Made by a program: the position numbers and the translations under genes
Source of the DNA: Occallatibacter savannae
GTDB taxonomy: Bacteria > Acidobacteriota > Terriglobia > Terriglobales > Acidobacteriaceae
Reading direction: 5' to 3'
Assembly: GCF_003131205.1 (NCBI RefSeq)
Contig: NZ_QFFY01000005.1
Coordinates: forward strand, 496,001-560,000
Length of the DNA stretch: 64,000 nucleotides
Shown here: positions 17,408 to 26,291 of the stretch, one piece after another
Layout: each line of letters starts with the position of its first letter
Position numbering within the stretch: position 1 is the stretch's first letter
The notes under the pieces: generated by a model
Seen by the model: only the letters and a program-made list of their open reading frames with translations
Database searches by the model: none
Told to the model about the DNA's origin: nothing

Positions 17408-18337
17408 CTACTGGCTTACAGCCACATCGCTTGCCACCGATGCCGTGAGCATCATGCCCGGCTCGATCTTCGCCTGATTGCCCGGCGGCAGCGGTCCGGC
17501 CACATGCACAAAGCTTGTATCCGCGATGTGATTGATCTCGGCTCCGATGTCCGGTGCGACCAGCGTGTAGATCCCATCAAGAGGGATCCGCACTCCGTTT
17601 GCAGAAAGTCCCGCCAGCCTGAATACGATCATCCCCGATCGGCCATTCTGTCCGGCCTGCTTCACCGCAGTCACAATCGCATCCACAGACATCCCGCGAT
17701 GCGCGATCATTTTGCCGTTCACAATGATGTTCTGGTCGAGCAGCACGTAGAAGTGGTCTCCGACGTTTGCCGTCTCTGAAGAGAGTCGATTCCCGGTCTG
17801 CAGCCGAATCTGCGTTCCCTTCGGCACGGTCGAACCGCTGATTGCTTCATCCGTCGGAAGCGGTGTAGGGGCGCCGCTGAGTGTGTAGTTCCCGGCCACG
17901 ATCGGGCTTGGCGCCTTCCCCGGCTCCACGGCAAACGCTTGGATGCGCGTGCTTCCCAGAATCGGGATCGGCGTCTCATATTTGCTCGAGGACTCAGTGG
18001 GCGTCCATCCGTCCGCCGTGTAATAGATCACCGCATTCGGATTAGGGCTCGTGAGAATCACGACCGTGCCGGGAAGAACGTCTTTAGGGCTGGGCAGAAA
18101 CACGGGCGGCTTGGCGCAATGGCAATCTGCCTGCCCACGGTACGCATCGTTCACAACCAGCACCCCGCCTTGCTGCGGCAACCCTGATCGTGACAGCGGC
18201 GAAGTTGGAACGGCAGTGGCCGCTCCCGTACTGTGCAGCGCGGGCTGACTCAACTGGATCGACTCACCGAAGGCCTGGCCTGCGGCCGTGCGTGCAAGCG
18301 CGAGGGCACAAGAGACGAAGAGAGGTGTGGCTTTCAT
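17408..18337 (-). CDS. Secreted protein with a chitobiase C-terminal-like beta-sandwich domain
   Basis: The 309-residue product has a signal peptide (MKATPLFVSCALALA, cleavage near GQAFG). Residues about 85-160 resemble the chitobiase/beta-hexosaminidase C-terminal domain (PGTVVILTSPNPNAVIYYTADG, then IQAFAVEPG, then GNYTL). Residues about 175-265 form a second beta-rich domain with GTQIRLQTGNRL and LDQNIIVNGKMIAHRG, a pattern found in surface proteins of Acidobacteria. No catalytic motif is visible. The ATG at 18337 has GGAGGG seven bases upstream and is preferred to the GTG at 18343. Confidence 0.65.
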   Translation of the reverse strand: MKATPLFVSCALALARTAAGQAFGESIQLSQPALHSTGAATAVPTSPLSRSGLPQQGGVLVVNDAYRGQADCHCAKPPVFLPSPKDVLPGTVVILTSPNPNAVIYYTADGWTPTESSSKYETPIPILGSTRIQAFAVEPGKAPSPIVAGNYTLSGAPTPLPTDEAISGSTVPKGTQIRLQTGNRLSSETANVGDHFYVLLDQNIIVNGKMIAHRGMSVDAIVTAVKQAGQNGRSGMIVFRLAGLSANGVRIPLDGIYTLVAPDIGAEINHIADTSFVHVAGPLPPGNQAKIEPGMMLTASVASDVAVSQ

Positions 18338-18432
18338 GGGCACCCTCCGCTGGGGGATTGTTCTCTCTCAGAACAGCAGAATTCGCCTGGCCAAGGCAAG
18401 CACAAATTGCCATCTGCAAGTTACCGTCAGAG

Positions 18433-20097
18433 CTAGTGAGTCATCCTCCGGGTGCTTTGCCGGGCGCCGTCGACAACGGCCTTTGCAACCCCGCAGTTCG
18501 ACATGAACCGGACCAGCGGCCCCGAGAGACTCCCTGGACGCGAACCGTCGTCGTCGACAGGTCGAAACCCGACCGAAGGCTCGACCGAGGCGTTCTGGAG
18601 AGGGCCGTTTGCCTGCGACTCCAGAATCAGCGTCGCGAGCTTCCGGGCCACCGGCAGATCGAAGCTTTCCGCCACGAATACCAGCTTCCCCTTCTGCGTG
18701 ATCACGGCCGGGCCCTCATCGGTGGTCCAGACCTTTTCCGTCACGTCAGCGGGAGCCTCCGCATCCTTCTCTGCCGCTGCGTCGCGCTTCACTCCAGAGT
18801 ACTTGCGACCCAGTTCCTCAGCGTAAAGGTCCGCAAACGACTGGGCAGAGCTCTCGTTCTTCCACGCCGAGAGGTAAAAGAAGGTGATCGATTTCGTCGT
18901 GGCCTGCTCCGCTGGAGTAGCGCTAAGCTTTTGCCCGGCCCAGTAGACTCCCCCATCCCATGCCGGAGTCAAGTTTCGCGCTGCTTTTTCACCGCCAAAC
19001 AGATTGGCGAGAATCTGCACGTCCAGTTCGCCCACCTGGCCGATGTCGTACGGCCGATATGCCGAATCCAGAAGCGGATGGATATCCGGTAGATAAGGAA
19101 CAGAGGGCGCGCGTCCGCGCTCATACTCGCGTGGATTCATAATCTCCCATGTCGACGACGGAGGCCGATCCAGAGCGCCCGTGAATGCAGCGCCCTGACC
19201 GCGGTCCATCCACACGTCCTGCTCAAAGCTCAACCCCTCCCGGTAAGGAAACAGAAGCGACTCCGACAGTAGCAGCGGAGCCCGCGCCAATACGGGCGAA
19301 TCCTCTGAGCCGTTCATCTTCTGCTTGATGATCTCCACAACTTCTGGATCGCCAACCAGGCTCTTTCCCATCGGCTTCAAAATGTTGTCCATCATCACCG
19401 CTGTCGCCTGGCCTTCCGTGACAGCGTCGCGCGCGGTGTCGATCTCATCCTTCGCCAGGTGCTGTCTGTCTTCAGCGGCCGTGTGGGACACATCAGGCGG
19501 TGTCTGGTCGCTCCACTTGTCTAGATTCACGTGCTGATCCTGCAGAGCGTGCGTGAGCTCGTGGGCAAGAACAGACTTCTGATCGTCGACGGACACCCAG
19601 TCCAGAAGGTTGACAGTCTTTTCCTTCGGGTCATAGTACGCGGCAATCTGCTCCTTCAACAGCTCCAGCAGAAACGGCTTCAGATCGAAATCGCGATCTA
19701 GAAGACCAAACTTCTTCAGCACAATCTCACTGCGCTGCATCCGTTTCGAGTCTTCGTCGTCTTCAAATTTCTCCTTCAGGTACTTCTCGACCGCGGTCCG
19801 AGTTGTGAGCTGCCGCTTCACTTGGCTCTTGATTGGCAGGCCCGTCTCCTGCGAAGAAAACTTGATGAGCTCATCCACGAGCCCGAAGAGCTGCTTCGCC
19901 TCCTCGGGTGTGATGTGCGTCTCCGGTTTCACCGGCGATCCCGGCTTGGCCTGATCGGGAGTTGATGGCCTCCCAGCGGCGGGCGAATCCTGCTGCGATT
20001 GCCCATGCGCAGCCTGCTGCCCCAGCAGCAGCACCACCCCCGCAATCTGCACGACGATACCCTTGCGTAGATTATTCATTAAAAACCACTTGCTCAT
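18433..20097 (-). CDS. Secreted zinc metalloprotease-like protein (HELTH motif)
   Basis: The 554-residue protein has an N-terminal hydrophobic signal or anchor (residues 13-31) and a Pro/Ser/Gln-rich linker. A helical domain leads to HExxH at His179-Glu180-Leu-Thr-His183, followed by ALQDQHVNLDKW. A Glu in DAVTEGQATAVMMD, about 45 residues on, is a candidate third zinc ligand, as in gluzincins. The remainder, near VPYLPDIHPLLDSAYRPYD and AGQKLSATPAE, does not match a family I can name. It is probably an exported peptidase of unknown substrate. It is 95 bases upstream of the previous minus-strand gene and may be its operon partner. Confidence 0.7.
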   Translation of the reverse strand: MSKWFLMNNLRKGIVVQIAGVVLLLGQQAAHGQSQQDSPAAGRPSTPDQAKPGSPVKPETHITPEEAKQLFGLVDELIKFSSQETGLPIKSQVKRQLTTRTAVEKYLKEKFEDDEDSKRMQRSEIVLKKFGLLDRDFDLKPFLLELLKEQIAAYYDPKEKTVNLLDWVSVDDQKSVLAHELTHALQDQHVNLDKWSDQTPPDVSHTAAEDRQHLAKDEIDTARDAVTEGQATAVMMDNILKPMGKSLVGDPEVVEIIKQKMNGSEDSPVLARAPLLLSESLLFPYREGLSFEQDVWMDRGQGAAFTGALDRPPSSTWEIMNPREYERGRAPSVPYLPDIHPLLDSAYRPYDIGQVGELDVQILANLFGGEKAARNLTPAWDGGVYWAGQKLSATPAEQATTKSITFFYLSAWKNESSAQSFADLYAEELGRKYSGVKRDAAAEKDAEAPADVTEKVWTTDEGPAVITQKGKLVFVAESFDLPVARKLATLILESQANGPLQNASVEPSVGFRPVDDDGSRPGSLSGPLVRFMSNCGVAKAVVDGARQSTRRMTH

Positions 20098-20228
20098 CTA
20101 TACTCCTCAAAACACGGGCATCGCCAGCCAGCGGCAATCTGCATCTGATCTCAAGGCTATAATCAGGATGCGTCCGGGCGTACGTCGATGTGATCGAGAA
20201 CTGCGCCAGACGGTTTAGTAGCTCCCCT

Positions 20229-21320
20229 ATGACCGATCATCTCGCTGTTTCCACGATTCTCACTCCCCTCGCTGCTCAACTCACCACCGGCTCCAACAAG
20301 CCTCAACTGATGGAGTTTCGGGGATTCATAACTCCTCAGCAATTGGACGCTCCAGCTCTCGAAACAGCGGCTTTGGCCAAAGGAGCCGCAGCTCACGATC
20401 TCGGTTGGATGCGGCGGGTCACTGTCCGGGGTGAAGATAGCACCCGCTGGTTGAGCGGCATGGTCACGAATACGGTCAAGGATATCCCGGAAAACGGCGG
20501 CGCCTGGAATCTCGTCCTCAATGCGCAGGGTCGCATTCAGGGAGATCTGACTGTGTGGCGCGACGGTGACTCGCTCGAGCTCGAGATTGCCGCGGACCAG
20601 TACGACAAGTTGATGGCGCACTTTGACCACTTCATCATCATGGATGACGTAGAGCTGGTCGGGCACGACGTCTCCGCCGAGACTGTGTTGGGGTTGACAG
20701 GTCCCAAGGCAACTGAGGTTCTCTCACGCATGGGCCTGCCTGCTCCATCCGAGCCCATGACAACCCTCAGAAGCGAGTGGAATGGATTCGACCTCACGAT
20801 CCGCCGCAGCTTCGGTACTCTTGCCCAGCATTTTGAGATTCATACTCCGATCGCGGGATTGGGACTTCTGTGGCGCGCGCTCTCCACCGCAGGAGCAACC
20901 CCGGTGGGTGCTGCCTCGCTCGATGCATTCCGCATTGCCGAAGGCATTCCAACCTATGGCGTCGACATCGCCGAGCGCGATCTGCCTCAGGAAACCTCGC
21001 AGACGCGCGCCCTTCATTTCGACAAGGGCTGCTACCTCGGCCAGGAGATCGTGGAGCGCATCCGCTCGCGCGGCAATGTTCACCGTCACCTCCGCCAACT
21101 TGAAATCGACGGCCCGCTTCCCGCTTCCGGCACCGAACTCCTCCTTGACGGCGCCTCAGTCGGCCAGATCACCAGCGCAGCCGAGCTGCCGCTTTCTTTC
21201 GGCCCCCGCCGGTTTGCGCTTGCCATGGTTCGTGGCGAAGCCGAAACCAAAAATCAGCCCCTCGCCTGCAAGGACATGCCGACAACTGGCAGAATCCTGG
21301 CCCAACCACCTGAATTGTGA
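20229..21320 (+). CDS. ygfZ: Folate-binding protein YgfZ / CAF17 family
   Basis: The 363-residue protein resembles the aminomethyltransferase (GcvT) fold. It has the YgfZ signature KGCYLGQEIVERIRSRG, whose cysteine is conserved in the family. YgfZ helps maintain or repair certain Fe-S enzymes, such as radical SAM methylthiotransferases, using tetrahydrofolate. An upstream GTG at 20190 would add 13 residues; the ATG at 20229 fits the family better. Downstream come DUF1844, PhnP-like, ribF and hemB, all on the same strand with short gaps. Confidence 0.88.
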   Translation: MTDHLAVSTILTPLAAQLTTGSNKPQLMEFRGFITPQQLDAPALETAALAKGAAAHDLGWMRRVTVRGEDSTRWLSGMVTNTVKDIPENGGAWNLVLNAQGRIQGDLTVWRDGDSLELEIAADQYDKLMAHFDHFIIMDDVELVGHDVSAETVLGLTGPKATEVLSRMGLPAPSEPMTTLRSEWNGFDLTIRRSFGTLAQHFEIHTPIAGLGLLWRALSTAGATPVGAASLDAFRIAEGIPTYGVDIAERDLPQETSQTRALHFDKGCYLGQEIVERIRSRGNVHRHLRQLEIDGPLPASGTELLLDGASVGQITSAAELPLSFGPRRFALAMVRGEAETKNQPLACKDMPTTGRILAQPPEL

Positions 21321-21367
21321 TCGACGCATCACAGGCCTATATCATCGATAGTGACGGTATTTGAATA

Positions 21368-21991
21368 ATGAGCGACACACCCAAATTCGAAGTCATCGAT
21401 CGCCGCAAGATGAAGAAGGACGAGGAGCAGGAAGGCCCCTCCTCCCCCGACACGTCTTCCCAAGCGAAGCCAGCCCCAGAACCCGCGCAGAAATCCGCCG
21501 GACCTCGTCTGGTTGAGCCGGAAGAGGCCAGGCCGCCGCAGCAAGAGCCACCCTCGCTAGGTCCAGAGGACGAACTGGCTGCCGAGATGCCCCCGCTGCC
21601 CAGCGAAGAGGAGATGCGCGAGCAGGAATCGGCCTATGAGGCTTCCGCACAGCGTGTCGAAGACCTTCTTCGCGCCCAGAACCCCACGATGGGTGCGCAG
21701 CCTCCGATCAAATTCGAGCACCTGGTCCAGCAGCTCTATCTTTCAGCCCTCATGCAGATGGGTGCTGCGACGCCGGAAGGCCAGCGTCCCCGCGTGGATA
21801 TCATCGGGGCCCGCCAGAGCATCGACCTGCTCGGCGTGCTCGACGAAAAGACTAAGGGCAATTTGACCGACGTCGAGGCCCGCATGCTCGAGACAGTGCT
21901 CTTTGAACTGCGCATGACCTTCCTCGAACTCAGCAAAATGATCTCTCTGCAAGGGATGCAGGCCCCGCCTCCTAAACCGGAAAAGCACTAG
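21368..21991 (+). CDS. DUF1844 domain protein
   Basis: The first 100 residues or so of this 207-residue protein are low-complexity, rich in Pro, Glu and Ser, and probably disordered. The C-terminal 90 residues are the DUF1844 domain, with KFEHLVQQLYLSALMQMG and a RQSIDLLGVLDEKTKGNLT segment. It is helical and soluble, with no known function. It lies five bases before the metallo-hydrolase gene, so the two are surely cotranscribed. The family is common in Acidobacteria. Confidence 0.85.
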   Translation: MSDTPKFEVIDRRKMKKDEEQEGPSSPDTSSQAKPAPEPAQKSAGPRLVEPEEARPPQQEPPSLGPEDELAAEMPPLPSEEEMREQESAYEASAQRVEDLLRAQNPTMGAQPPIKFEHLVQQLYLSALMQMGAATPEGQRPRVDIIGARQSIDLLGVLDEKTKGNLTDVEARMLETVLFELRMTFLELSKMISLQGMQAPPPKPEKH

Positions 21992-21996
21992 CCGCC

Positions 21997-22803
21997 ATGC
22001 AGGGCCGGCTCACATTTCTGGGCACCGGGACTTCCATGGGAGTCCCGACCCTGGGGTGCGATTGCGCCGTCTGCACCTCTTCCGATCCCCGCGACCGCAG
22101 GTTGCGACCATCCATCCTGCTGCAATGGCATCATGACGGCCGCGACCGAGTGGTCCTGATCGACACAGGCCCCGACTTTCGGGAGCAGGCGCTGCGCAAC
22201 AAACTTACTCGCGTTGACGCCGTCTTCTACACCCACGGCCACGCCGATCATATCTTTGGGCTCGACGACCTTCGCCCCATCAGTTTCACCGTCGCGCGCG
22301 AAGGCGGCCGCATTCCGCTCTACGCGTCCGCCGAGACTGAAGAGACTCTCCGTCGGGTCTACGACTACACATTCTCCCCCGACGCCACTTATCCCAATCG
22401 CCCCCGCGTTCAGATTGAGCCGCTCAACGATTCGATCTGTGCCTATGGCGTCGAATTCCTCCGCGTGCCTATCCTTCACGGTCACCAGCAAATCTGCGGC
22501 TTCCGTTTCGGACGCACCGCTTACCTGACCGACGTCAGCGATATACCGGAGGAGAGCTTTGCGCTCCTTCGCGGCCTCGATCATGTCGTGCTCTCAGCGT
22601 TGCGGCATAAGCCGCATCCCAGCCATGCCACCGTAGAGCAGGCCGTCGGTTGGGCACAGCGCATTGGCGCAAAGCATGCCTGGCTCACTCACATCGCTCA
22701 CGAACTCGGTCATGAAGAGACGAATACAAACCTGCCTCCAAATATCCGCCTTGCCTACGACCAACTGAGTTTCTCGATCGAACTGGGAGCGGCATGCGTA
22801 TGA
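21997..22803 (+). CDS. MBL-fold metallo-hydrolase, PhnP-like
   Basis: The 268-residue protein has the metallo-beta-lactamase motif THGHADHIFGLDDLRP. An N-terminal LGTGTSMGVPTLGCDCAVC contains the structural cysteine set of PhnP-like phosphodiesterases, and further ligands appear at ILHGHQQ and TDVSD. Relatives hydrolyse cyclic phosphate or nucleotide phosphodiesters; the physiological substrate is unclear. Its stop overlaps the possible ribF start (ATGA at 22800-22803), so translation is coupled. Confidence 0.85.
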   Translation: MQGRLTFLGTGTSMGVPTLGCDCAVCTSSDPRDRRLRPSILLQWHHDGRDRVVLIDTGPDFREQALRNKLTRVDAVFYTHGHADHIFGLDDLRPISFTVAREGGRIPLYASAETEETLRRVYDYTFSPDATYPNRPRVQIEPLNDSICAYGVEFLRVPILHGHQQICGFRFGRTAYLTDVSDIPEESFALLRGLDHVVLSALRHKPHPSHATVEQAVGWAQRIGAKHAWLTHIAHELGHEETNTNLPPNIRLAYDQLSFSIELGAACV

Positions 22804-23771
22804 CAGAGCAGATGATTGCGACCGTCCCTGTTTATCGCTCTTTATCTGAGATCCCGTCCGACTTCGGCCCGTCCATCGCGGCCATCGGCAACTTCGATGG
22901 CGTGCATCGCGGGCACCAGGAAATTCTAGGCGCGGCTGCAGCCGAAGCCCGTGAACGGCGAATGCGATCCATCGCGGTCACCTTCGATCCGCATCCGGCC
23001 CAGGTGCTCTACCCAAAAGAAGCGCCGAAGCTGCTCACATTCCTGCCGCAGCGTATCGAATTGATGGCTCGCACCGGCGTCGATGCCATCTTCGTTCTGC
23101 CTTTCAATGCCGAGCTCTCCCGCGTCACCGGACACGAATTTGTGCGCGACATTCTCGTAGGGCGCCTCGGAATACGCGGTATCCATGAAGGCGCGAACTT
23201 TCGTTTCGGTCACGGAGCGAAAGCCGGAGTAGAAGAGCTTCGCGCATTTGGAGAAGAGTTCGGATTCAACGTGCACGTGCACGGCGCCGTCAGCGTGCAT
23301 AATCTCCAAATCTCGAGCTCAGCGGTGCGCAGCGCAATCGCTTCCGGCGACGTTCGGCGCGCCCGCTGGATGCTGGGCCGCGTATTCGGCGTACATTCAA
23401 ATCCGGCGAAGGGACGCGGAGTTGGTACAAAGCTGCTCGTTCCTACCGTCAATCTTGCTCCCTACGACGGGCTGCTCCCCGCTTTCGGGGTCTACGTGAC
23501 GCGTTTGACCATCGGCGATCGCTGCTTTCAGGCAGTCACGAACGTGGGGAATCGTCCCACCTTCGAAGACATAGGCTTCGGGGTCGAGACGCATATCCTC
23601 AATTTCGACCCCGTGGACCTGTTCGACGACACTCCTCTTTATCTCGAGTTCCTCTTCCGTTTGCGCGGCGAGATGAAGTGGCCTTCCACCGACGCTCTGA
23701 AGGCGCAGATCCTCAAAGACGTCTCGCGCGCACAGCGCTATTTCCGCCTTGCGGCGCCTCGCACAAGGTAA
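22794..23771 (+). CDS. ribF: Bifunctional riboflavin kinase / FAD synthetase
   Basis: The 325-residue enzyme makes FMN and FAD from riboflavin. The N-terminal adenylyltransferase shows GNFDGVHRGHQEIL (HxGH-type nucleotide site), TFDPHP and SSSAVR. The C-terminal flavokinase shows GRGVGTKLLVPTVN and NVGNRPTF. Two starts are possible, 22794 or 22800; the second makes an ATGA overlap with the preceding stop. Length and motif order are normal for the family. Confidence 0.94.
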   Translation: MRMTEQMIATVPVYRSLSEIPSDFGPSIAAIGNFDGVHRGHQEILGAAAAEARERRMRSIAVTFDPHPAQVLYPKEAPKLLTFLPQRIELMARTGVDAIFVLPFNAELSRVTGHEFVRDILVGRLGIRGIHEGANFRFGHGAKAGVEELRAFGEEFGFNVHVHGAVSVHNLQISSSAVRSAIASGDVRRARWMLGRVFGVHSNPAKGRGVGTKLLVPTVNLAPYDGLLPAFGVYVTRLTIGDRCFQAVTNVGNRPTFEDIGFGVETHILNFDPVDLFDDTPLYLEFLFRLRGEMKWPSTDALKAQILKDVSRAQRYFRLAAPRTR

Positions 23772-23815
23772 TCCGTCACACCGGTTGCAATCCATTGCTG
23801 GCATACAATTCCCTT

Positions 23816-24802
23816 ATGCCTTTTCCTGAAATCCGCCTGCGCCGCCTGCGCCGCACGGAATCGCTTCGCGCACTGGTTCGTGAGACCTCACTGGATCCCG
23901 GCGACCTGATCTACCCGCTGTTCATCTGTCCCGGAGAGGGTGTACGCAACCCCATCAGCTCCATGCCCGGCGTCTTCAATCTGTCCATCGATCAGGCGGT
24001 GCGCGAAGCAGAAGAAGCATCCTCACTCGGTATAGGCGGACTTCTGCTGTTCGGTCTCCCAGACAGCAAAGACGAGAAGGCAACCGGCGCCTGGGACGAC
24101 AATGGCATCGTGCAGCGCGCGTTGCGTGCTCTCAAGCAAAACTCCGCGGCAAAGAAGCTCGTCCTGATGGCCGACGTGTGCCTCTGCGAGTACACCAGCC
24201 ATGGCCATTGCGGTGTCGTTCTCCAGTCAGGCGACACCTACGAAATCGACAACGATCCGTCCCTCGAGCTTCTCGCGAAAACTGCTGCGAGTCTTGCCCG
24301 CGCTGGAGCCGACATCGTTGCGCCCAGTGACATGATGGACGGTCGCGTCGCCGCGATCCGCCGCGCACTCGACGCCGACGACAACACCAACACGCCCATT
24401 CTGAGCTACGCCTCTAAATTTGCCTCAGCATTCTATGGACCGTTTCGTGAAGCAGCGGACTCCGCACCGCAGTTCGGCGATCGGCGTAGCTACCAGATGG
24501 ATGGAGCGAACCTGCGCGAAGCCATGCGCGAAATCGAGCTCGATCTGGTGGAAGGTGCGGACATGATCCTCATGAAGCCTGCGATGCCCTACCTCGACGT
24601 AGTGCATGCCGCACGCGAGCGCTTCGGCGTCCCGATCGGGGCCTATCAGGTTTCTGGGGAGTACTCAATGCTTCACGCTGCATTCGAAAAGGGCTGGCTC
24701 GAACGCGACCGCACCATGCTCGAGTCCCTCGTCGGCATCCGCCGCGCTGGCGCAGACTTCATCGTCACCTACTTCGCTAAAGACGCCGCGAAGCTGCTGT
24801 AG
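23816..24802 (+). CDS. hemB: Porphobilinogen synthase (delta-aminolevulinic acid dehydratase)
   Basis: The 328-residue enzyme condenses two 5-aminolevulinate molecules in tetrapyrrole synthesis. The zinc-cysteine signature (DVCLCEYTSHGHCG) marks the zinc-dependent type. Lys in SYASKFASAFYGPF and Lys in MLMKP-like ILMKPAMPYLD are the two active-site lysines. The frame is open for 138 bases upstream into ribF, but MPFPEIRLRRLRR is the usual family N-terminus, so 23816 was chosen. A 33-base palindromic repeat follows 11 bases after the stop. Confidence 0.95.
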   Translation: MPFPEIRLRRLRRTESLRALVRETSLDPGDLIYPLFICPGEGVRNPISSMPGVFNLSIDQAVREAEEASSLGIGGLLLFGLPDSKDEKATGAWDDNGIVQRALRALKQNSAAKKLVLMADVCLCEYTSHGHCGVVLQSGDTYEIDNDPSLELLAKTAASLARAGADIVAPSDMMDGRVAAIRRALDADDNTNTPILSYASKFASAFYGPFREAADSAPQFGDRRSYQMDGANLREAMREIELDLVEGADMILMKPAMPYLDVVHAARERFGVPIGAYQVSGEYSMLHAAFEKGWLERDRTMLESLVGIRRAGADFIVTYFAKDAAKLL

Positions 24803-24813
24803 CAGATCAAGCT

Positions 24814-24846
24814 GGGTGCCCCAGGTCTCGCTCCTGAGACCTGGGA
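24814..24846. repeat. 33-base palindromic dispersed repeat, copy 2
   Basis: The stem CCCAGGTCTC (24820-24829) pairs with GAGACCTGGG (24836-24845) around the loop GCTCCT, preceded by GGGTGC as in copy 1 at 13820. It lies 11 bases after the hemB stop and is followed by ACAAAAACC rather than a T tract. Confidence 0.8.
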
Positions 24847-24978
24847 CAAAAACCTATTTGCGCCTTCCATTTCCGAGCTTCGCCAGCACTCGATTTCTCA
24901 ACGTGCAGCTTGCCTTTTCTGTACGATGAAATCACCGGTCAAAACCTGCTGCTGTGTACCTGACCGGGCTGAACGCGC

Positions 24979-26214
24979 ATGAGCACACTCGAGATCCTCA
25001 GCCTGCTGTTCCTTACGGCCGCACTATTCGGCCTCGTGAGTGCCCGCTGGCTGCGTGTGCCCATCACCATCGGAACCATGATGCTGACCGTGCTTGTCTC
25101 GGCCACCCTGATGCTTATCTCTTCGCGTGTTTCCGGCATCCACGATTGGGCTGCGCACCTGATGCAGCAGATCGACTTCGAAACGCTGATCCTGCACGGC
25201 ATGCTTCCCCTTTTGCTGTTCGCTGGCGCGTTTCTTCTCGATCTTGAGCATCTTGCCAAAGAGAAGTTCACGGTATCGTTACTCTCGATTGCCGGCACCA
25301 CCATCTGTTTTCTTCTCGTCGCAGTTCTGATGCACTGGCTGACCGCGGGCCACCTCTCGTGGTTGGAGTGCTTCGTCTTCGGTGCGCTGATTTCACCGAC
25401 CGATCCCATCGCTGTTCTTGAAATGCTGCGCCGGGTCGGCGTGTCGCGGCGAATCGAAGCCCAGCTTGCGGGGGAGTCCCTTTTCAACGATGGCATCGGG
25501 GCCGTCCTGTTCCTCACGATGCTCGCGATTGCCCGCGGCAATGCTCCCACGCCCTGGGCGGTTGGCGGCCTGCTCATTGCCAAAGCAGGAGGCGCTGTTG
25601 CTGTCGGTACCATCGCCGCATGGCTCACCTCGCGCTTCATGCGCATGCTCGACTCCTACAAGATCGACATCCTGTTCACCGTGTCGCTGGCTTTCGGCGG
25701 ATACGTGCTGGCCGACAGACTCAGCCTCTCCGCGCCGCTTGAGGCCGTTGTCGCCGGAATTGCGCTGCGCCATTTCAATCGACGCCTGCCCGAAGATCGC
25801 ATCGCACACGAGCAGATCGATCGCTTCTGGGAGGTGATCGACGAGATCCAAAATTGTGTGCTCTTCGTGCTGCTCGGTCTTGAAGCGATGGCCATCACTC
25901 TCGATGCCAATGCTCTGCGCGCCGGCATCACCGCAATCGGCGCAGTGAATGTGGTCCGCTTCGGCGCGATTGCCTTCCTGCTCTTGATCGCCCGCCTGTG
26001 CCAGCCCGAATACAAGAGTTCGCTGTTCGTCCTCACATGGGGCGGACTGCGCGGAGGACTCTCCATCGCACTCGCGCTCTCGGTTCCGGAAAACCTCGGC
26101 CGTAGTTGGATTCTCGGAGCGACCTATCTCGTGGTCGTCTTCTCCATCGTCATTCAGGGCGGCTCTATGGATTGGATTCTCCGATCGCGCAAAACCCGCC
26201 GGCTCGCCGCCTGA
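24979..26214 (+). CDS. Sodium/proton antiporter, CPA1 family
   Basis: The 411-residue membrane protein has about twelve transmembrane segments. FGALISPTDPIAVLEMLRRVG and AGESLFNDGIGAVLFL hold the ND-type ion-binding site of CPA1 antiporters. A basic segment follows helix 10 (ARLCQPEYKSS), then TWGGLRGGLSIALALS. It exchanges cytoplasmic sodium for protons in the inner membrane. It lacks the long C-terminal regulatory tail of eukaryotic NHE proteins. It starts 176 bases after hemB and is likely its own unit. Confidence 0.88.
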   Translation: MSTLEILSLLFLTAALFGLVSARWLRVPITIGTMMLTVLVSATLMLISSRVSGIHDWAAHLMQQIDFETLILHGMLPLLLFAGAFLLDLEHLAKEKFTVSLLSIAGTTICFLLVAVLMHWLTAGHLSWLECFVFGALISPTDPIAVLEMLRRVGVSRRIEAQLAGESLFNDGIGAVLFLTMLAIARGNAPTPWAVGGLLIAKAGGAVAVGTIAAWLTSRFMRMLDSYKIDILFTVSLAFGGYVLADRLSLSAPLEAVVAGIALRHFNRRLPEDRIAHEQIDRFWEVIDEIQNCVLFVLLGLEAMAITLDANALRAGITAIGAVNVVRFGAIAFLLLIARLCQPEYKSSLFVLTWGGLRGGLSIALALSVPENLGRSWILGATYLVVVFSIVIQGGSMDWILRSRKTRRLAA

Positions 26215-26291
26215 GTCTTTATTTCATCTTCATCGCCACTGCACAAATCACTTTCGATCTGACCGTCCATATGCTCTCCTGAAAGCAGCCA

